Source: CAYQUC01 sp964420605 (GTDB lineage Bacteria > Pseudomonadota > Gammaproteobacteria > UBA6429 > Thiohalophilaceae). Taken from it: 11,288 nt of DNA. The stretch is from positions 1 through 11,288 of the forward strand of contig CAYQUC010000102.1 in NCBI GenBank assembly GCA_964420605.1, written 5' to 3'. Under the pieces are notes generated by a model that saw only the letters and a list, made by a program, of their open reading frames with translations, did not search any database and was not told where the DNA came from. Below are positions 1 through 7,753 of this stretch, piece by piece (positions within the stretch are counted from its first letter, which is position 1; the number at the start of each line of letters is the position of its first letter). Position numbers and translations under genes: made by a program.

Positions 1-3000
1 GGATCATAATACCTAAAGTAGTTATAGTGCAACCCACTCTCCGAATCAAAGTACTGCCCCGCAAATCGAAGATTCATATCAAGAGCAACACCATCCCCAT
101 CTGGATCACCATTAGCCACTTCCTTACCAAAAGCATCACTATCCCAAGACCAAATAACAGTCCCAGCAGCATCCGTCACCCGCCTAGGTGTCTTCAAATG
201 ATCCGTATGTATATAAGCAACCGCAGGTTGGCCTATCACATCACTCAATTGCGCAATCGGTTGATTATCCAGATACACATAATCTTTAACTGGAGCGCCT
301 GTCTCAGTAGTTTCACTAATCAACTGACCATTAAGATCATAATGATATATCGTAGTACCGGTAGGAGTCACTTTACGTGTGCGTTGTCCTAATGCGTTAT
401 AGACATACGTAATATTAGTATCAATACTAGTTAATCGATTATAATCGTTATAGCCATAAGTATGAATACCATCACTGGTGGTATTTCCAACATTGTCCAA
501 TACAATAGTATTTACACCATTGGTATTTAATCGACTACTCATTGCATCATAACTTAAACCAGATATTAAACCATTATCACGTAACTCAGTTCGATTACCG
601 TTTTTATCATAACCGTAACCTTGGCGATTAAATACATCCGTAGTGAGTCTATCCAAGGCATCGTATTTAAAGTTTTGTGCCGTCGTATCAAGAGTTCGCG
701 TGGTTATATTGCCTTTACTGTCATAGGAATAGTGCCACTGTACTTCGGGTCGTAATGTTGCATCGGGTTGTGTCGGAGTCCATACAACATGATTCACATT
801 TTGCATGGCTTGTGACAATGCCCAGGCTTTGCCATTGAATGCTTGTTGTTGATGTTCCAATGATTTTGTTTTGCCATCTATTTGATCGCTGACTTGCCAT
901 AGATCGATTTTGCTGTCAGTCACGACCAGCATCACATCGGGTTCTAAGTTTGCAATGTGCGATATTTTTAGACTTTCCCAACGACCTTGCTTAACCGGTT
1001 GATACCATGCTTTGGCCGGTAATGTTTTACCAAACTCATCGGTTACCATCACTAACAAAACGGTAGAATGATGCTTGCTGTTAATGCTAAATGTGTTGTT
1101 TGTTAATAACGTGCTTGTTGTTAATGAAACAGTCCTAAATGACGATTGATTATTTAAAGCCACTGCAGACACGGTGACTAACTGTGTTGCATTTGCATTG
1201 TTGCCAGTGGCATCGGTTGCTATCCAGATCACGGTGGTTGTTCCGAGTGGGAATAATACGGGTGCATCATTACTGGTTGTTACTGGTCCGAATAAATCGT
1301 TGGTTGTTGGTGTACCGAGGGTCACGGCAAGTGCAACGCTACTCACTACGGTGACATCCACTGGTGCTGTTATAGTGGGTGCTGTTGTATCCGTCATGGT
1401 CACAGTTTGTATTGCTGTACCAATGTTACCTGATGCATCCGTTGCACTCCAGATAATGGTGGTTATGCCTAGTGGATACGGTCCGGTATTATTTGCGGTA
1501 GCAATTAAACTTGCACCGGTATTATCGCTTACTGTTGCTGAACCTAAAGTTACCGGGGTTAATGTAGCACTGGCTTCTACAGTTATATTTAGTGGTGGTG
1601 TGACTATCGGTTTGGTGGTATCGGTTATCGTTACAGTTTGAGTGGCTGTGCCAATATTACCGGTTGCATCAGTTGCGCTCCAAATGACGGTTGTTACACC
1701 AAAAGGAAAAGGACCAAGGTTATTAGCTGTTGGTAGCAACACACCATCGATGGCATCAGTTGCTGTTGCACTACCAATGATTACAGCTGTTAGGCTTGCT
1801 GTTGCTTCAGTTGTAAGATTCAAGGGTGCTGTAATAATTGGAGCAATGATATCGGCAGTAACAACAGTGACACTTTGTGTTGTCGTTGCGCTATTGGCGT
1901 TTGTATCAATTGCGGTCCACATGACTGTTGTGATTCCTACAGGAAATAATGCTGGTGCATTGTTACTGACTATTACTGGTCCGAACAAATCACTAGTTGT
2001 TGGTATTTTTAATGTTAGTGCGACAGCTACCGTACTTACTACGGATACATCAGCCAGTGTTGTTATCACTGGTGCTGTTGTGTCAGCGACAGTAACAGTT
2101 TGTGGTGCTGTACCAATGTTACCTGATGCATCCGTTGCACTCCAGATAATGGTGGTTATGCCTAGTGGATACGGTCCGGTATTATTTGCGGTAGCAATTA
2201 AACTTGCACCGGCATTATCGTTTACTGTTGCTGAACCTAAAGTTGCCGGGGTTAATGTAGCACTGGCTTCGATACTCACATTTAGTGGTGATGTAACAAT
2301 CGGTTTAGTGGTATCAATTATTGTTACCGCTTGAGTGGCTGTGCCGATATTGCCAGCTGCATCAATTGCGCTCCAAGTGACGATTGTTAATCCAATTGGG
2401 AATGGACCGGTGTTATTGGCGGTTGGTGTTAATGGGCCGTCTATACTGTCATTTGCTGTTGCGGTTCCTAAAGTGACACTGTTTATAGGTGTTAACTGTG
2501 CTATTGCTTCTGCAGTAACATCTAAAGGTGCTGTAACCACGGGCGCGATGGTTTCTTTAATTGTGACTAATTGAGTTGCAGTTGTATCGTTGCCATTGGC
2601 ATCAGTGGCTGTCCAGGTCACTGTTGTAATTCCGACCGGAAAAATAGCAGGTGCATCATTAGATGCAGTCACTGGACCAAATATATCGCTCGTTGTTGGT
2701 GTACCCAATGTTGCAGTACTTGCTACATTGCTTACAACGGTTACATTGGCTGGTACAGTGATTATTGGTGCTGTAAGATCGGTAATTATTACAGATTGAG
2801 TAATTGTGGCAACATTACCAACAGTATCTGTTGCGGTCCAAGTTACTGTGGTATTACCTAATGGAAAAGGCCCACTGTTATTAGCTGTTACGGTAACGAC
2901 ACCATCAACATCATCTTTAGCAGTGGCTGTTAGTGTTACGGGAGTTAGGGTTGCCGTTGCTTCTGTAATGACAATTGATTGTATGGAGATAATTGGTGCC

Positions 3001-6000
3001 CCACCGTCAGGAATTACAGTAACCATTTTATCAGGCATACTTTGTGTCGTCATTCTGCCTGCCATGTCAAACGTTCTATTTTCAGTATAGCCATTTCCAA
3101 AGAGGAAACTACTGAGTTGACCATCGGCTGCATAAGTTACTTTATCGACCAGAACAGACATTATACCTGCTACAGTTGCGTCAAGTGACTGCACTTGACT
3201 ATTGCTGTTGTAATTTTTATTGATTATTCGACCGGATGGTAACTTTAATTGGGTAACACGATCTAATAGATTATAAGAATAGGATGTTGTGTAGTTAACA
3301 CCGAGTTCATAATGAGAATGAAGCGATGTACGGCCAAAACCATCATATTGATAACTAGTTGCACCACTGGCATCAGTAAAACTGCATAGTCTACCCAATC
3401 CATTTAAACAAGTATCATAGACGACATTGATATTATCATTGGCAGTATTACCTGAGATCCTTTCAATTCGATTTAAACCATCGTATGAATATGTTAAAAC
3501 AATATTGTTAGCATCTGTTTGCTGAGTTCTATTTCCTGCTTCATCGTTTACAAAACGGGTAACACCCGTATCTGGGCTAGCCTGTGAAAGTAAATTACCT
3601 AAGTCGTCGTATTCTAATGTTGTTATTCCGTTATTTGGATCAATAACACTAGTAAGATTATCATTAACATCATACCCATACTGGGTTAATAAGTTAGAAA
3701 TATTTGGATCCGTACCAGTAGTATTTTGAGTAACTGAGGTTAAACGTTTGAGTCCATCATATTGATATGCTGATTCTATTTTTTCATTAACGACTCCATT
3801 ACCAATACTACTGACTTCCAAAGTACCATCTGGTGAAAATATATAACCAGATACTTCATTTTCTTGTGTTACAGACTTCAAGCGACTGTAAACATCAAAT
3901 ACTTGTTTAAGTTTTCTTTCAAGTACATCAGCTGTGCCATTATTACTGTATATATTTTTACTCGTTACATTACTTTCTGTATCTAAGATAAACTCAAGTC
4001 TATTATTGAGTGAATCTTTAATACTGGTTAATCTTCTGGCTTTATCGTAGCCAAGTGTTATTATCAGTGTATCTGGGGTACCTAGAGCTAATGTAATCGT
4101 TTCTACTTCACCGGAAAGTAAGTAAGTTATTTTAGTTGTTCTGGACTTAGCACCAACAGTTTCAGTATAGGTATCTAAGCGATCATTACCAGCATGATAT
4201 TGATATGTAATGCTAAGGCCATTTGCTCTAGTTTCACTACTAACTTTACCCGTGGGTGTATATTGAATATTGGTTCTTAATACTATTCCACCTTGGCTAA
4301 CACTATTTAGTCTTGCTCTATTATTTCCTTCCGCAACAGTATTAGGATAATAATTTAATACTGTTGCGTCGTTAATAAGTGTATTAGGTCTTGGGCCATC
4401 GATATTAGTTAACTGATTAAGTGGACCATTGTATTGCAAACTAATTGTTCGATTCACTGCTATACCAGCTTTTGTGAAGCCATCTATAGCAACATTAGTA
4501 ACATTACCAAAGACATCATAACTATATGATGTTATTTTATTACCGGTAAAAAATACTGAAGGTTCAGTTTTTGTAGCAACACGTCTATAAAATTTAGGAT
4601 CAAAGGTGTATGTTGTTGTTCGAGATTCAGTTGTTCCTACTGCTACTTCTATAGTTTGTGCGTTATGATTTAAATCATAATTACTGTATTTTGTTGTTAT
4701 ACCTTTAGCAGTTTTGCTAAGCAAATTTCCGTTGGCTGCTTCATAAGTGTAGCTAGTATCGCCTGTTCCGCATGTAGCACATCCTGGACCAGTAACTTTA
4801 CTTGACAAAGCAACTCCGGCTATAACATTAAATTCATAAATTGTTGATTGTTTATTTGAATTTGTTAGTCTTCGAGCTCCGTATGAAAAATATTCAAAAC
4901 TAACTTTTTCTACACCATTTGCATGTTCTCCTGTTAAAATACGATTGTTTGTATCATATGTCCATGTTGCAAATCTAACATCGCGTTCATCGATAATACC
5001 AGATAACATGTTTGGTTGATTTACGTCATCATAAATATACGTTCTAGAGGTATTATCATCTACATTAGTAACATTAGATAACTTATTAACAAGATATGAA
5101 TAGATAAACTGACGATTATCGGGTGTTAATATACTTGATAATTGATTAACAGAATTATAACTAAGTGTTAATGTATTACCAATATTATCTGAAACAGTAT
5201 CTACTTGATTATTAGTATTATAGAACAGATCAATTTGATAACCATTTAAATGTATTATTGAAATTAATTTTCCATTTAAATCATATTGTTCACGAACTTC
5301 TTCAGGAAGAATAAGTTCATAATATGTAGGAAAAGAATTTAATTTTACTAATGAATCTGTTTCTGAAATCCAGGTCGTCTCTGTACTTGGTAGCGTAAAA
5401 TATAAAACACGTCCACGTAAACGAGTCGCTGTAGCGACTTTTAAGCCACTTGCTTCTGTCGTAAAGGTGATTAATTTAGAATAATTGTGAGACCAACCTA
5501 AAGACATGTTACTTGGATCATCATTATGTGAACTGAAATACCGAACAAAATTTAATTTTGATGGCGATATTGATTGAAAGTCAACTTCGATTTGTATTTT
5601 TTCACCAGTTGAAATTCGAACAGGATTAGAACCTATAGGATCTTTACAATTTTTATATTCGGTGCTTTTCTTTTTATTAAAAGGTAAAACAGATTGTATG
5701 CGACAACCATATGCACCCCACGTTGAGGTTCCAGCGCAACCGTAAGCCCAAACACCATTAATTTGATAATTCATTTCTTGGGTAATTGCACCCGAACCTA
5801 CTGGGCAAACACCACTTATAGCTCGTCTCCAAGCATGTTTTTGTGTAATAGAATTAATAGAACATAACGGCGGTCTGTGATTTCCATATTTTTCCAACTC
5901 TACTTTTTTGTACAGATTTTTTTCAGCTTCTTCACTGCTTGACCATGGAGTATTATTATATGGCATGTGGTAGGACCACACTGAATATGCAGCATAACTT

Positions 6001-6068
6001 GTAGTTGTGTAAAAATAGTGTGATATAAAAATAGCTGTAATTAAAATAAAACGAGAAATGTATTTCAT
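1..6068 (-). CDS. Giant secreted RHS/YD-repeat protein with eight HYR modules (3' end outside window)
   Basis: Reading the minus strand from ATG at 6068 gives 2,022 codons with no stop, open at the left edge. Residues 1-26 form a Sec signal peptide (basic MKYISR, hydrophobic stretch, SYA|A cleavage). Residues 27-142 hold five cysteines (69, 88, 111, 122, 141). From about 143 a GSNPVRISTGEK segment resembles the N-terminal domain of RHS proteins. YD-type repeats follow to about 1010 (YSYDVFGNVT, LEYDDLGNLLS, YSYDGLNRIE), with a GCATCG motif near 426. Residues 1013-1635 are eight HYR modules, and 1636-1776 is an unidentified segment. From about 1777 YD repeats resume (KYDALDRLTT), then the RHS-associated core: HTDHLKTPRRVTD near 1953 and SGLHYNYFRYYDP at the edge. 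RHS proteins form a shell around a C-terminal toxin or act at the surface; here the tip is not visible. No PAAR domain is seen, so export is probably Sec-dependent (inference). The start is supported by AAGGGA 7-8 bases upstream. GC rises from the 5' to the 3' part. Confidence 0.93.
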   Translation of the reverse strand, partial: MKYISRFILITAIFISHYFYTTTSYAAYSVWSYHMPYNNTPWSSSEEAEKNLYKKVELEKYGNHRPPLCSINSITQKHAWRRAISGVCPVGSGAITQEMNYQINGVWAYGCAGTSTWGAYGCRIQSVLPFNKKKSTEYKNCKDPIGSNPVRISTGEKIQIEVDFQSISPSKLNFVRYFSSHNDDPSNMSLGWSHNYSKLITFTTEASGLKVATATRLRGRVLYFTLPSTETTWISETDSLVKLNSFPTYYELILPEEVREQYDLNGKLISIIHLNGYQIDLFYNTNNQVDTVSDNIGNTLTLSYNSVNQLSSILTPDNRQFIYSYLVNKLSNVTNVDDNTSRTYIYDDVNQPNMLSGIIDERDVRFATWTYDTNNRILTGEHANGVEKVSFEYFSYGARRLTNSNKQSTIYEFNVIAGVALSSKVTGPGCATCGTGDTSYTYEAANGNLLSKTAKGITTKYSNYDLNHNAQTIEVAVGTTESRTTTYTFDPKFYRRVATKTEPSVFFTGNKITSYSYDVFGNVTNVAIDGFTKAGIAVNRTISLQYNGPLNQLTNIDGPRPNTLINDATVLNYYPNTVAEGNNRARLNSVSQGGIVLRTNIQYTPTGKVSSETRANGLSITYQYHAGNDRLDTYTETVGAKSRTTKITYLLSGEVETITLALGTPDTLIITLGYDKARRLTSIKDSLNNRLEFILDTESNVTSKNIYSNNGTADVLERKLKQVFDVYSRLKSVTQENEVSGYIFSPDGTLEVSSIGNGVVNEKIESAYQYDGLKRLTSVTQNTTGTDPNISNLLTQYGYDVNDNLTSVIDPNNGITTLEYDDLGNLLSQASPDTGVTRFVNDEAGNRTQQTDANNIVLTYSYDGLNRIERISGNTANDNINVVYDTCLNGLGRLCSFTDASGATSYQYDGFGRTSLHSHYELGVNYTTSYSYNLLDRVTQLKLPSGRIINKNYNSNSQVQSLDATVAGIMSVLVDKVTYAADGQLSSFLFGNGYTENRTFDMAGRMTTQSMPDKMVTVIPDGGAPIISIQSIVITEATATLTPVTLTATAKDDVDGVVTVTANNSGPFPLGNTTVTWTATDTVGNVATITQSVIITDLTAPIITVPANVTVVSNVASTATLGTPTTSDIFGPVTASNDAPAIFPVGITTVTWTATDANGNDTTATQLVTIKETIAPVVTAPLDVTAEAIAQLTPINSVTLGTATANDSIDGPLTPTANNTGPFPIGLTIVTWSAIDAAGNIGTATQAVTIIDTTKPIVTSPLNVSIEASATLTPATLGSATVNDNAGASLIATANNTGPYPLGITTIIWSATDASGNIGTAPQTVTVADTTAPVITTLADVSVVSTVAVALTLKIPTTSDLFGPVIVSNNAPALFPVGITTVMWTAIDTNANSATTTQSVTVVTADIIAPIITAPLNLTTEATASLTAVIIGSATATDAIDGVLLPTANNLGPFPFGVTTVIWSATDATGNIGTATQTVTITDTTKPIVTPPLNITVEASATLTPVTLGSATVSDNTGASLIATANNTGPYPLGITTIIWSATDASGNIGTAIQTVTMTDTTAPTITAPVDVTVVSSVALAVTLGTPTTNDLFGPVTTSNDAPVLFPLGTTTVIWIATDATGNNANATQLVTVSAVALNNQSSFRTVSLTTSTLLTNNTFSINSKHHSTVLLVMVTDEFGKTLPAKAWYQPVKQGRWESLKISHIANLEPDVMLVVTDSKIDLWQVSDQIDGKTKSLEHQQQAFNGKAWALSQAMQNVNHVVWTPTQPDATLRPEVQWHYSYDSKGNITTRTLDTTAQNFKYDALDRLTTDVFNRQGYGYDKNGNRTELRDNGLISGLSYDAMSSRLNTNGVNTIVLDNVGNTTSDGIHTYGYNDYNRLTSIDTNITYVYNALGQRTRKVTPTGTTIYHYDLNGQLISETTETGAPVKDYVYLDNQPIAQLSDVIGQPAVAYIHTDHLKTPRRVTDAAGTVIWSWDSDAFGKEVANGDPDGDGVALDMNLRFAGQYFDSESGLHYNYFRYYD
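1413..1519 (-). repeat. Near-perfect DNA duplicate, copy 1 (HYR module 7 region)
   Basis: By eye these 107 bases are identical to 2106-2212, at an offset of 693 bases (231 codons, three HYR modules). Similarity continues with scattered differences toward higher coordinates through the rest of module 7. Identity at the DNA level, third codon positions included, indicates recent duplication or gene conversion. Confidence 0.88.
2106..2212 (-). repeat. Near-perfect DNA duplicate, copy 2 (HYR module 4 region)
   Basis: Partner of 1413-1519, lying in HYR module 4 of the same reading frame. The identical run encodes the C-subtype segment with GASLIATANNTGPYPLG and IIWSATDASGN. Beyond 2212 the copies differ first at one base and then more often. 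Confidence 0.88.
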
Positions 6069-6121
6069 TTATAATCCCTTATATACGGTTTTATATTATA
6101 GTTTAACTAAATAATATATAA

Positions 6122-6152
6122 AATCAGGAATCTGAAAACTAGATTTCCGATT
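6122..6152 (-). promoter_or_regulatory. Imperfect leader hairpin upstream of the RHS gene
   Basis: Twelve-base arms around a 7-base loop. Read on the minus strand, the arms AATCGGAAATCT and AGATTCCTGATT pair with one mismatch and one G-U. It would lie in the 5' leader of the RHS message if the candidate promoter at 6175-6204 is used. No U tract follows on the minus strand, so it is not a good terminator. A regulatory or stabilising role is only a possibility. Confidence 0.3.
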
Positions 6153-6174
6153 AAAATGTTTTCTATTTTAGATT

Positions 6175-6204
6175 TTTATAATAGGGAATGAAAATATTTG
6201 ACAA
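6175..6204 (-). promoter_or_regulatory. Candidate sigma-70 promoter of the RHS gene
   Basis: On the minus strand TTGTCA (6204-6199) is followed, after an 18-base spacer, by TATAAA (6180-6175); TTATAA one base earlier gives a 17-base spacer. This matches the TTGACA/TATAAT pattern well, but the region is so AT-rich that chance matches are common. A transcript from here would have a leader of about 100 bases containing the 6122-6152 hairpin. Confidence 0.4.
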
Positions 6205-6300
6205 TTCGTCCAATCCTTATCACAAGTACTTATGTTAAGAATCATACTCTATGTAAATTAAATTACAATATAACACTATTAAATATTTAACCTTTAACTT

Positions 6301-6339
6301 AAAAATCAGCCAAAAAATTGTTTTTTTATTTAACGCTGA
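6301..6339 (-). terminator. Possible intrinsic terminator downstream of the lipoprotein gene
   Basis: On the minus strand TCAGC (6339-6335) pairs with GCTGA (6310-6306). Between them an A-rich run pairs with TTTTTT around a CAA loop, and TTTTT follows immediately (6305-6301). The outer stem is only 5 pairs and there is an asymmetric internal loop. It lies about 150 bases after the lipoprotein stop and before the RHS promoter candidate, where a terminator would be expected. Confidence 0.35.
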
Positions 6340-6489
6340 ATATTTTTGTTAAGTGAACATAGCTTTATCATTAATTCAACCTCTATTTCACCAGCATCCC
6401 ATTAATTACGCGACCCATGAGATTTTAATAATTTACCGTTCATCACTATGGTCTTCGAATATTCTAATAAACGAAAAAATTAAAATAGA

Positions 6490-6948
6490 TTATTCAATCG
6501 TAATCAGAAAATTATATTTTTTTTCATCCTCAATTTTCACTTCAACCAACCACTCCTTAAGTCCGGCAACACAAACTGGCAATACCACTTGACTAGTCCA
6601 AACTAGTTTTTTTTCACTTTGTTTAAAAATAAATCGATTTTTCCCCATCTGCATCCCTTGCATTGAAAACTGAATTTGACGTGGTTTAATTTTTTTTTGA
6701 TTTTTTTTGTTCAGTTTTACTTTTACTTCGAATGGTTTTAGATACGGTATTATTTTTGGAAATAGGATTTCTATTTGTTGTTTGTTATGTGTTGATTTAC
6801 ACCAGGTACCGTTGTTTGGGCAGGTTGTAATTTGGATTGGGGTGTTATATTTTGATGGTGTGTTGTTTTCTGTGCAGGATTGTATGTTCAGTGTGGTTAG
6901 AATAAGTAAGCCACTTAGAAATGAGGTTTGTTTATATTTAGTAATCAT
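6490..6948 (-). CDS. Small predicted lipoprotein with a Met-rich motif, possibly copper-related
   Basis: A 152-residue protein I cannot assign to a named family with certainty. Residues 1-24 form a lipoprotein-type signal (KYK, then FLSGLLILTTLNI) with a non-ideal lipobox IQSC and candidate lipidated Cys25, so it is probably anchored in a membrane facing the periplasm. Cys43 and Cys50 lie in TTCPNNGTWC. Residues 73-80 begin a beta-rich half with MQGMQMGKNRF (96-106) and LPVCVAGLKEWLVEVKI (123-139). That layout, Met-rich strand, then a strand ending in Cys, then a Trp strand, recalls small proteins found near SCO/cytochrome oxidase assembly genes and YtkA-like domains. Copper handling is therefore a guess. 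AAGAGA about 8 bases upstream supports the ATG at 6948. Codons 80-87 contain runs of 8 and 9 A, possible slippage sites. It stands alone, with the repeat array directly upstream. Confidence 0.75.
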   Translation of the reverse strand: MITKYKQTSFLSGLLILTTLNIQSCTENNTPSKYNTPIQITTCPNNGTWCKSTHNKQQIEILFPKIIPYLKPFEVKVKLNKKNQKKIKPRQIQFSMQGMQMGKNRFIFKQSEKKLVWTSQVVLPVCVAGLKEWLVEVKIEDEKKYNFLITIE

Positions 6949-6950
6949 AG

Positions 6951-7726
6951 TTTATCTCTTTAGCACTAAATTCTGGATGCCGGCTCAAAAGACTACCGGC
7001 ATGACGGGGGTTGATGGTTTGGATAATTTTATTGTCGATTTTCTNNNNNNNNNNNNNNNNNNNNNNNNNNNNNNNNNNNNNNNNNNNNNNNNNNNNNNNN
7101 NNNNNNNNNNNNNNNNNNNNNNNNNNNNNNNNNNNNNNNNNNNNAGACTACCGGCATGACGGGGGTTGATGGTTTGGATAATTTTATTGTCGATTTTCTC
7201 ATTAGTATTAAACCTGGATACCGGCTCAAGAGACTACCGGCATGACGGGGGTTGATGGTTTGGATAATTTCATTGTCGATTTTCTCATTAGTATTAAACC
7301 TGGATACCGGCTCAAGAGACTACCGGCATGACGGGGTTGGTGGTTTGGATAATTTCATTGTCGATTTTCTCATTAGTATTAAACCTGGATGCCGGCTCAA
7401 GAGACTACCGGCATGACGTTTGTGGGTGGTTTGAATAATTTTATTGTCGATTAACTCATCAGCATTAAACCTGGATGCCGGCTCAAGAGGCTACCGGCAT
7501 GACGTTTGTGGGTGGTTTGAATAATTTTATTGTCGATTAACTCATCAGCATTAAACCTGGATGCCGGCTCAAGAGGCTACCGGCATGACGTTTGTGGGTG
7601 GTTTGAATAATTTTATTGTCGATTAACTCATTAGTATTAAACCTGGATGCCGTCTCAAGAAACTACCGGCATAACACGGGTGGCGGTTGATTGGGATACT
7701 CGTCTAAAACACTTCCCGTATGACGG
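6951..7726. repeat. Tandem array of 86-base units carrying palindromic hairpins
   Basis: The marker TACCGGCATGACG recurs with starts at 6994, 7149, 7235, 7321, 7406, 7492, 7578 and 7664, spaced 85-86 bases except across the N gap. A degenerate shortened copy follows at 7713. Each unit has an inverted repeat ATGCCGG / CCGGCAT with a 12-base loop, inside the pattern CTGGATGCCGGCTCAAG...CCGGCATGACG, followed by an AT-rich stretch of about 54 bases that is itself conserved. Units 7406-7491 and 7492-7577 look identical. The hairpin resembles the dispersed palindromes of the GGATxCCGG...CCGGxATGACG type common in proteobacterial intergenic DNA. The low-coordinate end (TCTCTTTAGCACTAAATTC) is a diverged unit edge that touches the ribosome binding site of the lipoprotein gene. 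Confidence 0.93.
7045..7144. other. Assembly gap of 100 N inside the repeat array
   Basis: Exactly 100 N, a usual placeholder for a gap of unknown length. It falls within the 86-base repeats, and both flanks carry the same repeat text, so the assembly most likely broke because reads could not span the array. The true number of units is unknown. Confidence 0.97.
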
Positions 7727-7753
7727 AGTGAATAATGAATTTATTAAATTTAA

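Larger units (their letters stand above)
1165..3026 (-). repeat. Eight tandem HYR (Ig-like) modules inside the RHS gene
   Basis: Eight modules of about 75-83 residues start near 3026, 2780, 2553, 2311, 2082, 1850, 1618 and 1389 and end near 1165. Each opens with (T/I)xP(I/V)(I/V)T, has a central GPFP(L/I)G or LFPVG turn, a TTVxW(T/S)ATDxxGN motif and an ATQxVTI exit. This is the HYR pattern, an immunoglobulin-like fold found in adhesive extracellular proteins. Three subtypes can be told apart: A (DxxDG; modules 1, 3, 6), B (DxFGPV; modules 2, 5, 8) and C (DNxGASLIATANN; modules 4, 7), giving the order A-B-A-C-B-A-C-B. The modules probably form a stalk or adhesive extension leaving the RHS shell (inference). 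Confidence 0.9.
6069..6489. other. AT-rich intergenic region between the lipoprotein and RHS genes
   Basis: A 421-base very AT-rich stretch with no supportable gene. In minus-strand order it holds the 3' flank of the lipoprotein gene, a terminator-like inverted repeat (6301-6339), a candidate promoter (6175-6204), an imperfect hairpin (6122-6152) and the RHS ribosome binding site (AAGGGA, about 6075-6080). A short plus-strand frame begins at 6353 but has no family resemblance and runs into the antisense of the lipoprotein gene. Nothing else recognisable was seen. Confidence 0.7.

Noticed and set aside
27..392. Plus-strand open frame of 121 codons
   Set aside because: Antisense shadow of the conserved RHS core; its translation has no recognisable motif.
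1174..3188. Series of plus-strand open frames rich in Val, Ala and Thr
   Set aside because: They are antisense to the HYR modules and show the same repeat period; the minus frame carries clear HYR motifs and continues on both sides.
6353..6592. Plus-strand open frame of 79 codons
   Set aside because: No ribosome binding site or family resemblance, and its second half is antisense to the lipoprotein gene.
6707..7229. Open frames crossing the N gap on both strands
   Set aside because: They are built of antisense lipoprotein sequence, unknown bases and repeat DNA.
7145..7700. CRISPR array
   Set aside because: The 54-base stretches between hairpins are conserved copies, not unique spacers, and no cas gene is present.
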